A DNA stretch of 64,000 bases from Cristatella mucedo (GCA_009760855.2 WPIO01000036.1:3231001-3295000), one strand, 5' to 3'. Shown: positions 10,813 to 35,441, counted from the stretch's first letter. The notes: generated by a model not told the origin, from the sequence alone. Numbers and translations: made by a program.

Positions 10813-10910
10813 CTAACCTTTGGATCTCGCATTGCAGCATGGGCAAGAGTCTCCACATTTGCAGTCGTCGCCGCACGTACACTGCTGCCCTACTTGGCAG
10901 CACGTCGGAC
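10813..10910 (-). CDS. metallothionein-like protein, terminal exon (copy 2)
   Basis: Same length (98 bp), splice acceptor, phase and encoded residues as copy 1. Nine Cys are arranged CC-x5-CxC-x3-CxC-x3-CxCC, ending in a basic tail and TAG. It lies upstream of copy 1 in transcription order, so the pair could be two tandem genes or alternative last exons of one gene. A first exon could not be located between 10922 and 13000, so gene completeness is unproven. Confidence 0.75.
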
Positions 10911-11039
10911 CTGTAACAATTGTATGCGACCGAATGCATCGCGCTCACATCACAATGGATGAAAAGTGGCACGGCTTGCTTGAAAGAGGATCAGACATAC
11001 GAGTATATGGATTGTTAGTTACAAAGGAGATTAGACGAG

Positions 11040-12373
11040 TGCTGATGAATGATGGCTGAAAGGGGGAAAGGGTAAGAGAGAAAGAGAGAAGGATAGGATA
11101 AGAGCAGAGATCTAAGGACAGAGGAAAGAGCAGAGGGCATAGAGCTGAGAGCGAAGAGAATCCAGTGGAGTGTGTGTGGAGGAGAGAAAGTGTGTGCACG
11201 ACGCAGGAGAGAACAAGGCACGATAGGTTAGAGGTAAAAGACGGTGAAAAGAGGCAAGGCGTAAAAGAAGAAGCGACAATGTATGCCTGGGGTGGGGGAT
11301 CGAGTGGAGAGGAGAGAGTAGAATGGGTGGAAGAGAGCAAAGTTTACGACGAGAAGGGACAAATTAGAGAGATGGGAGATGGCGATGGAGATGGACTAGA
11401 GGTCGGTAAGGGAAGACGAAGAAGAGAGATGAACTAACGACAAGACACAGAAGACGAGGGAGCAGATAAAGGAAGATAAAATACTGACGATGAGAGAGAC
11501 GAAGCGAGAAATGGAAATACGGAAGATAAAATATTGACAAATAGAGAAGAGAGGGAATGAGAAAAGGCTTGGAACGGAGAAAAGTGGAACTGATAACGTA
11601 GTCTGCAAGGCGAACCGTACCTGTACGTGCACCTTCCATTCCAGTCGTGTATGTTATGGCGGCAGCTGCCCGTGACAACAGGAACCACATTTTCCTTCGC
11701 TTTTTCCAGGTTGAGGGTCACCTTCGGCGCAAGGACACCTGTGGCCAAGCAGCTATTTTTTGATTCGCACGTCGTTACCCGGTGTTGTTTTGCTTTGCGG
11801 GGCGGAGTCAAGCGACATACCCGGTCGCTAATAGCGACACAGACAAGAGAGAAGAGACAGAGACAGCCAGACAGAAAGAGACACAGAGAGAGTCAAGAGA
11901 GAGGCGAGAGAGATGAGAGAGAGAGGCAAGAGAGAGAGAGAGAGAAAGAAGAGAGAAGGAGTAAGAAGAGACAGGAGAGAGACGAGAGAGAGAGAGAGAG
12001 AGACAAGAGAGCGAGACAAAGAGACGAGAGAAACAGGGAGAGAAACAGAGAGAGAGAGAGACAGAGAGAGAAAGAGAGAGAGAGAGAGCGAAAGAGAGAG
12101 AGAGAGACAGGAGGTGAAGGGAGAGATGAAGGAAGCGAGAGTGAGGCAGAGAAAAAAACAGAGAGTGATACAGAGAGTGATACAGAGAGTTAGACACGGA
12201 TAGAGGGAGAGAGATAGAGAGCCGAGATACAGAAAGTACGAAAGAGAGACGGCGAGCAAGAGAAAGTGAAAGACTGAGCGAGAGAGAAAGAGAGAATGAA
12301 ATACAGAGAGCGAGAGGGGAGAGAAAGCGAGAGGGGAGAGAGAGAGAGGGGAGAGAGAGGGGAGAGAGAGAGT

Positions 12374-12435
<62 letters not shown>
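11040..12435 (+). repeat. purine-rich (GA-type) low-complexity tract
   Basis: The plus strand is strongly purine-biased in two blocks, 11040-11580 and 11825-12435. The second ends in a pure (GA)n run at about 12379-12433. Long Arg/Glu-rich (plus) and Ser/Leu-rich (minus) open frames here are products of composition. The interruption at 11590-11820 is ordinary sequence with a short Cys-rich reading (see findings). Confidence 0.85.
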
Positions 12436-12437
<2 letters not shown>

Positions 12438-12439
12438 TT

Positions 12440-13699
12440 GCACTCTAACACATATCTGCATTATCGGTGAAGGGTGATATTCGATAAGCTGCTGATACAG
12501 TTACTTATTACATTCAAACCTCTCGCCCCGTCAGCATTACGGTGCTGAGTAGTGTGCATGGACTAGGTTGCTGTTTCACGCTCTATACATTAAATAACAG
12601 ATTCGTCGTGTGGGGGTACAAATGCAGCCTCGTAAATCCTTAAAAGAGCTGCACGTAATTAATAAATGACAGTACGCTGTGGACGCAGGCATATTATGAG
12701 TTTCTACCATAAACTGTGCTGTTGAGATAATTTTGTTTGTTCTATCCTTGTTCTTAGGTACTTCCTAATTTCTTATGCCTCAAAAAACTAATCACAGACC
12801 ATTATTGCGAACGCATTGTGCGCAACTCAGTGATAAGTAAATTTGAATATATATATATATATATATATTCTCCAGAGCATCTAGAACAGCATTGCAGATT
12901 CAGCTATGGTCGAATTTCGGTTTTAAAATAAAGCAACTCATACATTTTCTAATCAATGTATTTTTCGTAGGTAACCGCAGTAGTATTTATTACAACATTT
13001 TAATTTAACTCAATCAAATTTTCGCGATAGACGGCAAACGGCTCCGCGTTTGATGCGATTAACTTTATTATTATTGTTGATCGCAAGACGAAGTCGTACA
13101 GGCTTGGTATTGATCGGCTTTCTACTTATTACATACATGACAATTATAAATACATTTTTAGCATAATATGTACGTTATTGATACTTTACTGTAATTGAAT
13201 TTTGCTACTTCTGTGATTAGCTTAACAAGACGAGGGTGAAATAGTATCTCGCGGAAGCACACGTCAAGGTGTGTGAGGTGTACAAGGCCGATTTCTGAAA
13301 GCCTGTACAGAATCAGGGCGAACGATGGGCACACTATTTCAACTGTACCTGTATATTTCACCTGTGCAGGCTGCAGGAAAGCTCTCGTAGCTAATATAGA
13401 AAATACTTTCTCAAAAGTTAAAGGTATAACATTTCAATCATTAGTGAAATTAATAATTCAAAGGTGAAGTAGCATTAAGTATTCATTATCGCAAATTTCC
13501 TTAGTAATTTTTCAGGATTTCGAAGAGGGAAAAACGAGCCATTGTAATAGCACTGTATATCGCCCTCAGGCAGTTTGCATATGCTGTAAAGGAAGCATGA
13601 TCACATGATTAGTGATACAATACACAGTGCCAGATCGCAGGAGCACACAAACGACAACTCATAGGTACAGCAAACGCAGTTTTTAGCTTCTATCAAAAT
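12440..13699. other. unassigned AT-rich sequence
   Basis: AT-rich DNA with a (TA)n run at 12847-12869. No exon, RT block or SINE head was recognised. Confidence 0.45.
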
Positions 13700-13990
13700 T
13701 TCAAGTCAAGTTTTGTCGTAGCGCCAGTCGAGAGTGAGTTCCCCGCTTTGAGAATGCACAAAGTAAAGGCGCGATCTTCATGACATTCGAGGTTTTGTTC
13801 GAAATGCCGCCTCGAGCGGCTCGAGCAAGAAGAGCGCTCGATGGAGGCGCGGCACGATGCGTGGCCTGATTGAGGGGGAGCAGCGACGATAAGTAGGCTG
13901 GAGCGAGAGAGTGAAGAGGCCTCAAAGTGAGTGACAAAATCTGAGAAGCTGGCCCAATAATGCCGCTGGAGCCCAGTGACCACTCGAGCA
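13700..13990 (-). mobile_element. diverged CR1/L2-like LINE fragment (RT C-terminal part)
   Basis: The minus strand contains ILSLTLRPLHSLAPAYLSSL, aligned with the family A/B block that follows the LPVxxRIxxKVL motif. It continues past a frameshift into a diverged NQATHR stretch. It is more diverged than the A and B copies and may be a third family. Confidence 0.55.
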
Positions 13991-14402
13991 ACTGCTACTG
14001 GACAGAGGATTCTAGAAAGTTCGCTTTCCCAGCCTCGGACTCGAGCTGGCGTCGGCTCAAGTGCTCAAGTAGCTTAGCGACGTGAATGCACCGACCCCAA
14101 GGCACCGAGACAGGCCTGGAATGTGACGGTCGACGGTGCAATGCTCGGCTGCCCAAATTCAGCCCCCCTCCCCCCAATTGCACAACAATGGCAGCCCATT
14201 GTGGAAACGTACTCACGTACTCTGAACCCGCGCACAGCAGGCTGGCTGGTTGGGGAGGCCAACATAGCTTTCCGCGAAGCCAAGCTGAGACCATTTCCCC
14301 CACACCTTCGAATGCACATGCCGTTCTCATCCTTCGCCTGGGAGAGCTTTCTGCTACCAAGGGCGATCCATCATCGGACCAACGATTTCCCGTGTGTCAA
14401 GA
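13991..14402. other. unassigned sequence
   Basis: GC-moderate stretch with open frames on both strands but no recognisable protein or repeat signature. Confidence 0.35.
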
Positions 14403-14530
14403 ATAATAATAATAATAATGCACTTGATAAAGCGCCCTCATAGAACTCAATCTCTTTCTAGGCACTTTAAATTTGCTGCAAAGGGAAACGCGATTGAATG
14501 GTGAGTAATATCATGCTTGATAAACAAATA
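14403..14530 (-). mobile_element. LINE family A 3' end
   Basis: (AAT)n at 14403-14420 is followed by the reverse complement of the family A tail (GCACTTGATAAAGCGCCCTC and on to AAATTTGCTGCAAAGG). Confidence 0.85.
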
Positions 14531-14552
14531 TAATAACGAACAGCATAATAAT

Positions 14553-14775
14553 AGCAATGACAATAATAATGCATTCTGACATGGCGCCCTCAGAGAACTC
14601 AATCTGTTTTTAGGCACTTTACAATTGCTACAAAGGAAGCTAGATTGAATTTTTAGTGGTAGCATGCGAAATAAACAACAGGCAAAACATGGTTAGTGGT
14701 GACATGCACAGTTTCAGCATGCAAGTTTTGTTAGTGGCAGCATGCACAGTGTCAGCACGCACGAGCACAGAAAGG
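14553..14775 (-). mobile_element. LINE family A 3' end, second older copy
   Basis: A degraded (AAT)n is followed by GGCGCCCTCAGAGAACTCAA and then the 3' UTR units with GCATGCACAGTGTCAGCACG in reverse orientation. Confidence 0.8.
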
Positions 14776-15892
14776 ACGATCACAGTAAGCAGCCTCCGAG
14801 GCAGCACAGAGGCATCAGGACTCCCCCCCCCACGTCGAATAATTCCTTAACAGAGATTAAATGATCGCCGCGTCCAAGAATCGTCGGATAGGCAAGAATG
14901 CACCTGCTATCGCACACTCAGACCCTCCAACCCACCATCCACCAGCTTCCGGTTCACCCTGCTGTGCTGCCTTTGCTTCCTACACTCGATCTGCACGACG
15001 AGAGGTCGGGCGTCTTCAGAAGAGAAGAGAGCAACAACTCTTGAGAGCGATGAAGACGTTGAAGATCCACGTGAAAACTTCAGGGGTATATCGGGATGCG
15101 GCGGGAGTTGTTCTGAAGTTATCTCGGAGTTACTCCTGCTTCGGCGGCGAAAAGCCCGTAGAGAAGCCCCAGCCGAAAAGGACATGGACGACACTTAGTC
15201 GGATACTTCGATCTCAATAAATCGAATGTCGAGCGTTGCAGCCTGATGCAGTGGAACTTATGGGTCAAAGTTCGCTAAGTCACAGATCGGAGGACGCGTC
15301 ACCAAGCTATCCCCGGCATTTTCGTTAATCAGGATGACGCCTGCTGCTTCCGCCATAATGCGACTGGTTAGTTCGAGGCACCTGGGAATCGCCAGTAACC
15401 GGAATGAGTGTGGCACTCCTTCTTTGAGCAGCCCATTTAGTTTCAGCCTCAAAGCTGTGCGGCGGCTCGCTAATGAGAACACGCATCCATCTTTTTCTCT
15501 GGCTCACTCTGCGAACCTCATTCGATGATTATACAGGCGTCAAGAGTGCTCGACATCTGATGATATGATGAGTTTGGCTGGGGGGGTGGTGGTCGTCGGA
15601 GACTTCAAAATGAATGGTGACATTCTTTCTGATGGGTCTCCATAGGAGGTTTTGCAGAATTTTCCTGCTATCTTTGCATTTGGAACAGCAGTCTCCACCA
15701 CGCACTCCCACGTGAACTTGCCACGTGTCCACGGACTGGGCCGAGGGGTCCATGGGGAGCAGGACCATGTCCAGTACCAAGCCCATGTCTCCGGGTAGAT
15801 CCCTTGAAGATAACCACCACTTTGCCCAGCACCCTGGGCCTAATGAAACAATTCGTCTCAGCACTAGATAATAAGTCGGCAGTGTTACTGAT
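14776..15892. other. unassigned sequence
   Basis: About 1.1 kb with no supported gene. The minus strand has an open frame of 111 codons (15529-15864) with a normal-looking amino acid mix but no recognised family and no splice evidence. The plus strand reading around 15005-15195 is also open but unrecognised. Confidence 0.35.
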
Positions 15893-15990
15893 AATAAAAA
15901 TAATAATAATTTTTTATAGCGCCCTCAGAGAACTCAGTCTCGTTCTAGGCATTTTGAATTTGCTGCAAAGGAAGCATGATCGAATGCCTT
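15893..15990 (-). mobile_element. LINE family A 3' tail
   Basis: AATAATAATTTTTTATAGCG, then CCCTCAGAGAACTCAGTCTC and AATTTGCTGCAAAGGAAGCA, match the family tail in reverse. Confidence 0.8.
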
Positions 15991-16175
15991 CTTATATCTT
16001 TAAAATCTTTATCCTAAGCCATCTAGAGTATGCATCAAAGACATCTTTGAACACCACCGGTAAAAAGATGATTTGAGTTCAATTAGTCCCCGAAGATACT
16101 TAGTAAGGTAATACCCCTTCTCTATGCATACGACATCTCTATACTGACGAGACACATGGCCGTGCCTGTGCTTTG

Positions 16176-16722
16176 ACTCCCACCTGCCTTCCAGCACGTC
16201 GAACTCTCTCAACTTCCTTGCTAAATGCATTGCTGGAATCAGCACTTGAATCGCAGAAAAATATCTCAAATTGAAAAACTATTAGCAATCTTCATCAATA
16301 TGTTCGACCAGCATATCACCTTTAGCCTCAAATCCTTTGGAGACCGTCCATTTAGTTTGTATGCTCCCAAAGCCTGGAACTCCCTCCCGACCTGCGTCAG
16401 AACACCTCCTGACCTTACCACATTTAAAAAGAACTTAAAAACACACCTATTTAGGACAGCATTTAGTGGGTCCCTGTGATTCGTCCTTGATGTGCTTATG
16501 CGTGCTGACACTGTGCATGCTGCCACTAACCACATTTGCTTGCTGACCCTGTGCATGTCACCCCTAACCATGTTATTCATTTTGTTCGTTTATCAAGCAT
16601 GATATTACTCACCATTCAATTGCATTTCCCTTTGCAGCAAATGTAAAGCGCCTAGAGAGAGATTGAGTTCTCTGAGGGCGCTTTATCAAGTGCATTATTA
16701 TTATTATTATTATTATTTAGCG
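16176..16722 (+). mobile_element. LINE family A, internally deleted 3' half
   Basis: A short palm remnant (LPSSTSNSLN-like, 16176-16260) is joined by deletion to the SFGDRPFSLYAPKAWNSLP block at about 16330. A well-kept 3' UTR and (ATT)n follow at 16695-16722. Confidence 0.85.
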
Positions 16723-16863
16723 TCTGCACCAAATCTAGGTCTCCTGTTCTAAAGTGATATTTTACTAGACTGCCACATCAGCTCTACAGTAAAGTCTGCC
16801 TACTTCCACCTAAGTAGCATTGCTAAAATTCTGGCTCGCTTAGACAGGGATACCCTATCTTAG
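16723..16863 (+). mobile_element. LINE family A fragment, left of a SINE insertion
   Basis: Matches the stretch encoding the DHISSTVKSAY and HNIAKI blocks and stops at CCCTATCTTA, where SINE1 interrupts it. It resumes at 17024. Confidence 0.75.
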
Positions 16864-17023
16864 TTCGCCGAGCTGGTTTGGTCCAGCGGTCAAGGTGTTC
16901 GCCCCGACAAAGGTCTGGCTGAGGTCGTGGGCTCGAGCCCGGAGGCATACGTGAAGCACCTGAATGGAGATTATGTTTTCTTGGGGCCCTTTGCCAATGA
17001 ATTATATTGTTATATATTTTCAG
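16864..17023 (+). mobile_element. SINE1 (tRNA-derived), inserted in LINE family A
   Basis: The head GGTTTGGTCCAGCGGTCAAG resembles a tRNA A-box region, and GGGCTCGAGCCC matches the RNA polymerase III B box. The tail GTGAAGCACCTGAATGGAGA resembles the LINE family A terminus. About 160 bp. The LINE sequence is continuous on both sides. Confidence 0.85.
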
Positions 17024-17360
17024 GTTGGCCCATGCATTTGTGACAGCCCATCTCGACTTCTGTAACTCACTAGCTGCAAGTCTGCAAACCTGCACAATTA
17101 GGCGCTCTCAGTTGGTGGGGAGCTCTACATCCAGGCATGTGCGCTGTGACCGGCGCAGTTGCCAGACTACACTTCTGGCTGAGTTGCACTGGCTCCCCAT
17201 CAAGCAGCATATCGTCTTCAGCGTTTTGACCCTCACTTGTTGGTCCCATCATTCACTTGCTCGAGCTATCTCTACCTATAAAAACTTTCTAGTCAAGCTT
17301 GACATCTCACTACTCTCTCTTCTGACCCAAGTCAATCTCTAACCAACCTGAAATCCTCCT
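17024..17360 (+). mobile_element. LINE family A-like, right of SINE insertion
   Basis: Encodes AHAFVTAHLDFCNSL, then LHWLPIKQHIVFSVLTLT. It is more diverged than most copies. Near 17360 it runs into GC-rich sequence and resumes at about 17547. Confidence 0.75.
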
Positions 17361-17546
17361 TGGCGCGGCGGCTCTGCTCCTCGCGCCGACCTGCCGCCCG
17401 TGCCGCCGCCGTCGCCTCGGCGAACGGATCGACAGCGGGTCAGCGGCCGTTGCGGCGACGAGCGCGGCCGCCGGCGTCAGTCCACGCGATCCGCAGGCGT
17501 CAGGCGACGCGGCATAATGGCGATGGCTGGCGAGTCGTCTGCAGTC
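17361..17546. other. GC-rich insert within a LINE copy
   Basis: About 186 bp, very GC-rich, lying between AACCTGAAATCCTCCTT and CGCACCTTTAGTTCGCATGC. These flanks are adjacent in other family A copies. Origin unknown. Confidence 0.5.
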
Positions 17547-17650
17547 CGCACCTTTAGTTCGCATGCTCCCCCAGAGCCTGGAACTCACGTCCGACTGACG
17601 TCCGCACCTGCTTATCGCAGCACTTGCTGGGTCCCCGAGATTTCGTCTTT
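17547..17650 (+). mobile_element. LINE family A remnant after the GC-rich insert
   Basis: TTTAGTTCGCATGCTCCCCC and GAGCCTGGAACTCACGTCCG continue the element block that encodes SSYAPxAWNSLP. Confidence 0.65.
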
Positions 17651-17654
17651 TTCG

Positions 17655-17735
17655 CGCTAAGACCACGTGGGTGTTACGCCGGAGAGTTTTGTATAGCGCA
17701 CTCACAGCCTAAGCGGCTTTCGGTAGAACGTTGCG
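17655..17735 (-). mobile_element. LINE family B 3' end fragment
   Basis: ACCACGTGGGTGTTACGCCG, then GAGAGTTTTGTATAGCGCAC and GCGGCTTTCGGTA, match the family B terminus in reverse (compare 40120-40195). Confidence 0.8.
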
Positions 17736-17867
17736 ATCCCATTCCTCAGCTTTCCATAAATTTCCTTCACTCACATAGCATCCATCCTCCTCGTCTCTTT
17801 CTCCGGCTGGCGCACGAACTTGCGCGGTCCCCCGCCCGCCCGGCTGCTCGTCATGTATCTCGGACAT

Positions 17868-18552
17868 GTATCTTCGCCTACCAGCATGTGCGATCAGGCG
17901 ATTGCAGCTGGTGCAAAACTCTGCAGCTAGGCTTGTCTGTCGTGAGCGTCGCAGTTGCCACATTACTCCACTTCTCGCCGACCTGCACTGGCTACCAGTC
18001 AAGCAACGGATTGACTTCAAGGTTTTGTCGCTCACTTTTAGGTCCCTTCATTCTATGGCTCCAGCCTATCTCTCCGATATTCTCCCTCATCAGGCCAAGC
18101 ATCGTACCACTCGCTTTTCGGAATCCAACAGTCTAGAAATACCTCGTACAAACCTTAAATCCTTTGGAGACCGTGCATTTAGCTCGTATGCTCCCACAGC
18201 CTGGAACTCCCTCCCGACCTGCATCAGAACATCACCTGACCTGACCACATTTAAAAGAAACTTAAAAACATACCTATTTAGGACAGCATTTAGTGGGTCC
18301 TTGTGATTCGTCCTCGATGTGCTTATGCGTGCTGACACTGTTCATGCTGCCACTAACCACATTTGCATGCTGACCCAGTGCATGTAACCCCTAACCATGT
18401 TATTCATTTTGTTTGTTTTTCAAGCATGATTTTACTTACTATTCTATTGCGTATCACTTTGCAGCAAATGTAAAGCGCCTAGAAAGAGATTAAGTTCTCT
18501 GAGGGCGCTTTATCAAGTGCAATATTATTATTATTATTATTATTATTATTCT
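17868..18552 (+). mobile_element. LINE family A, 3' half with complete tail
   Basis: Open for 146 codons from 17866: LQLVQNSAARLVCRERRSC, LHWLPVKQRIDFKVLSLTFR, APAYLSDILPHQAKHR and FGDRAFSSYAPTAWNSLP. It ends in (ATT)n at 18524-18552. It is one of the least degraded copies. Confidence 0.9.
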
Positions 18553-19472
18553 CGGACGGGCCCCACAGGTCGCCTGCCTGACTAGTCGCTTTCGTATAGC
18601 TTCCTCTGCGCACGTGACCTCGAACGTTCGTTACTAATAAAAAACATGGCTAGTAAAGTGCTTCAAAAGACGGCGCTAAAACTTGGGTGATGAGTGTCGG
18701 CGGACGAAGTGCCGCCCAAAGGGGACGGGCATCGCAGCGAGCACGCGGAGGATGGCGTCGAACCTTTCTTCCGCTGACAATCGGTGCTCACCTTTGTAGC
18801 CCCTTAAGGACGACCGTCTCTTGGAGCGTTCACGACGCTCGCTCGGCCCGGGAAGAGAGTCGGCAGGGCCTCGCGGCGTGGCACGGCGCCGCGCGACGAA
18901 AAGACGTAACCCCAGCGTGCGAGTTGCGAGGCGACAGCTGCAGTGACGCCAGTGCGAGGGCGGGCGAGCAGCGCCATCACGCGCGTTGCGAGCGGTCGCG
19001 GGCGTCGGCCGGTAGCTCCGGAGTAAAGAAAGGAAGGAGAGGATAGCAGGACCGGCATAGCAGAACCGGAATAGCAGGACTGAATACTAGCGTTGGTTTG
19101 CAGCTTCCCGCCTGCCCTTACAGCCACCGGGCGGGCACCGCGGACCTGGGTGGGCGACAGTGGCAAGCCATCGCGCAAGGTGGCCTATCAGCTACAGCTA
19201 AGTCTAATGTTACTCTTTAGTAATATTATAAATAATATAAAATATTTTCATCTTCGTGCGGAAACCATAGCATAAAGACATTGCCACTTCTACGTCTGCA
19301 GATAGCAGCTTCTCAGCTGAAGGTCAAACTGACGCTTCCCTGGAAGTGCCCCCAGCACCGCAGCGATCTGATTGGTCTAAATCCGTTACTTCCCGCAGGG
19401 AGCTGCAGCGTCGCCGGGTTGCTAGCCGGACTGTGTGTACCAGGATACCGCGCGCAGCGCCTTCGTCTCGAG
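18553..19472 (+). promoter_or_regulatory. GC-rich region upstream of the SPATA6-like start, candidate promoter/5' UTR
   Basis: A GC- and CpG-rich stretch between the LINE tail and the proposed SPATA6 ATG. It includes three 14-bp repeats of ATAGCAGGACCGGC type at 19043-19084. No TATA box could be assigned. The promoter role is inferred from position and composition only. Confidence 0.35.
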
Positions 19473-33000
<13,528 letters not shown>

Positions 33001-33044
33001 CGGCCCAGGCCAACTGAAGGGTCTCGGGGTGCTCACAGAGCAGG

Positions 33045-33112
33045 TAATAGTAACAATAATAATAATAACAACGCACTTGATAAAGCCCCTCGGAGAACTC
33101 ATGAATTTCGCA
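33045..33112 (-). mobile_element. LINE family A 3' tail fragment
   Basis: AATAATAATAATAACAACGC, then ACTTGATAAAGCCCCTCGGA, match the tail in reverse. Confidence 0.7.
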
Positions 33113-33304
33113 GGCAGCGCCGCTGCCGCCGAGTCTGTGCGCGGCGGCGGCCGGCTGACGTAGGCCGGCTGACGTAGGCCGATGACGTAGGCCCCTGACG
33201 AAGTTCTCACGCTGCTCACAGCTCGCGCAGCCGCGTCGGCGCGTCGTAGCGCCTCGCTGAGCGTGAGCTGCTTGCCGCAAGCTTGCAAGCGAGTCGGCCA
33301 GAAG

Positions 33305-33500
33305 TCGGCCGGCCGTAAATAGCTCTGACCCTGTGCATGTCACCCCTAACCATATTATTCATTTTGTTTGTTTTTCAAGCATGATTTTACTTACTATTCT
33401 ATTGCATATCACTTTGCAGCAAATGTAAAGCGCCTAGAAAGAGATTAAGTTCTCTGAGGGCGCTTTATCAAGTGAATTATTATTATTATTATTATTATTA
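33305..33500 (+). mobile_element. LINE family A 3' UTR and (ATT)n tail
   Basis: Starts GACCCTGTGCATGTCACCCC and runs through AAAGCGCCTAGAAAGAGATT to (ATT)n at 33477-33500. Nearly identical to the 18370-18552 copy. Confidence 0.88.
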
Positions 33501-34919
33501 GGTACGCGCGAGGACATGGCGCGCTTTTCGTCGCACGAGCGCGAGCGAGCGTCTCGTCTGCTTCCTTTCAGCCTGAAGCTCGCCCGGCTCCGGCCTCGCG
33601 TCCTATGTAGCGAGCGTGAGAAAGAGAGCGCGAGATGGCGGGGCGGCGGCGGCGCACCTGCGCCGAGCACTCGGCGCGATCGTTCCGCTTCCGAAGGAGC
33701 CTCAAGCGGAGGAAGGACGGGCGGAAGAAACTGCTTTCTCAGCGAGCGAGCTCACGCTATCGCCTTCATCGGTGCACTTTAGCGCTAGCGATGATTAAGC
33801 GCTGCACTAGATTAAGCTAGCTAGCCTCGCAGCGCGGAGTGCACTAACTTGCGCATGCTGACGGTTGCTATGCACTGTTGCCACCGTTGCGTGCCAGCAC
33901 CGGCCAGTTGCTGTGCAGTCGCTGCCGCAGAGTGCCAGCACCGACGGCGGCCGGACGACCGGCAGCCGCAGCCGCGGGCGAGTTTATTATTGGTCAGTAG
34001 AAGTGGCTTAATTACTATTACATTTACTAACCTCGTTCGCATGCCCGCGCTCTGAAAGCGCGTTCGCACGCCCGCCGCGAATACTCAGCCTTCCCGTCCG
34101 CGCCGCCCGTTATTTCGGCGCAATGCAGCGTCTGCGAACAATAAACGCCTCGCTGTACGATCGCTCATTTTGAGCGCTCGCCCAACTATCCGATCGGTCG
34201 CACTGTCGGCCGCTCCGCTGGACGCTAGCGAAATGGCGACAAGTTCCACCTCCGGCGTCGGGGCGCAATGGCACCCGCACCGCCCGCCGCACCACACTGG
34301 GGGACGCCGCGTTCGTTCGCCGCCCGCTTCAAGCCCAGAGCGCGCGGGTCTGCAGAGTGCGCAATGGCGCGTATCGTCGGCTCGCCAGCTCCGTCGCCCG
34401 CACGAGACGCGCCGCTGCATAGCGGGAAGGTGACTCGAGCGACGGCTTCGAGGAGCCGCTTCCGATCTCTACCCTTCTGCTGTCATGACCTGGTCGATTT
34501 CACATGCGACGTGTCGCTGGTACATATGGAAACGAGACTTGTCCGGAACAGCCGATATACTGCGACGGCAATCTGCCGGTCGCTGAGCTGCTGAGCCGGG
34601 CCGAGCACGCTGCCGGTACACGAGTCGCGTGGCGAGTCGATTGCTTTCGCTCTCTCGAGACTCGACTAAAGAGCAACTGCGCTACAGAGGACGCAGGTTA
34701 CTACGCTAGTGCAAGAGCGCCAGTGCTGGACAGTGCTGCGGGTGCCGTTTTGCACTCAATATTTAGCACCAGAAGTAGCACGCTCGGGCGTCAGCTGCAG
34801 GCTTTGCAAACGTGCCGCTGTCTGTTACGTGAACTAGCGTGAGGGTCAAGTGCGAAAAATTACAGCAAGGGGCATAGCCTGGATTTTGGCAGTAGGAGCT
34901 AAACCTCAATCTGGAGGGG

Positions 34920-35112
34920 AGTATCACGATGTGGTCGTCTAGCGAAAGGTCGCTCTGAAACAGGACGCCCTGAGTGTATGCGCATGTAATAATAATAATA
35001 ATAATAACACACTTGATAAAGCTCCCTCAGAGAAATCAAATCTCTTTCTAGGTGCTTTAAATTTGCTGCAAAGGAAGCACGAGTGAATGGTTGAAACACG
35101 ATCGAATGGTTG
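34920..35112 (-). mobile_element. LINE family A fragments, inverse orientation
   Basis: 34925-34970 is the reverse of the DDHISS block. 34986-35105 is the reverse of the (ATT)n tail and 3' UTR end. Two separate or internally deleted pieces. Confidence 0.7.
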
Positions 35113-35300
35113 ATATATTCGCTGCAAATATGCTACAATTATAGATTAGATATGCAGGCCATTTTTAAGGTTTAGGTTTTACAATTTCTAAGTAATTCAA
35201 GATTTGCCCATAATGAGGGAAGTTGATTTTATCATCATGCTAGTTCAAAAAGTTTGTTGAAATTTAACTTCGAATATCAACGATACAGGTTGCAAGGGAG

Positions 35301-35441
<141 letters not shown>

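Larger units (their letters stand above)
10553..10921 (-). repeat. tandem duplication of about 185 bp carrying metallothionein exon
   Basis: Two adjacent direct copies, 10553-10740 and 10741-10921. Each contains, on the minus strand, the end of an intron (AATTGTTACAG), the terminal metallothionein exon and about 75 bp of 3' sequence ending in CGCCCATTTAAGCGTTGG. Differences are few and mostly lie outside the exon. Confidence 0.9.
33001..34919. other. GC-rich sequence downstream of SPATA6, with LINE pieces
   Basis: Outside the LINE tails listed separately there is no supported gene. Many overlapping frames are open on both strands because of GC content. An AATAAA at 34139-34144 is a possible but distant polyadenylation signal. 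Confidence 0.4.

Noticed and set aside
11627-12461. Long Arg/Glu-rich and Ser/Leu-rich open frames on both strands
   Set aside because: They are translations of a GA-type low-complexity tract, not genes.
10922-13000. First exon of the metallothionein genes
   Set aside because: Searched the minus strand for ATG-CCN-G followed by GT; only ATGCCC near 11128 was found and it lacks a donor.
15529-15864. 111-codon minus-strand frame with normal amino acid mix
   Set aside because: No family, splice or start evidence; left as unassigned sequence.
16864-16950. tRNA gene
   Set aside because: A and B boxes are present but the cloverleaf is not kept, and a LINE-like tail follows; it is a SINE.
18687-19046. 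119-codon open frame in GC-rich DNA
   Set aside because: Overlaps equally long frames on the other strand, with no motif; GC content explains it.
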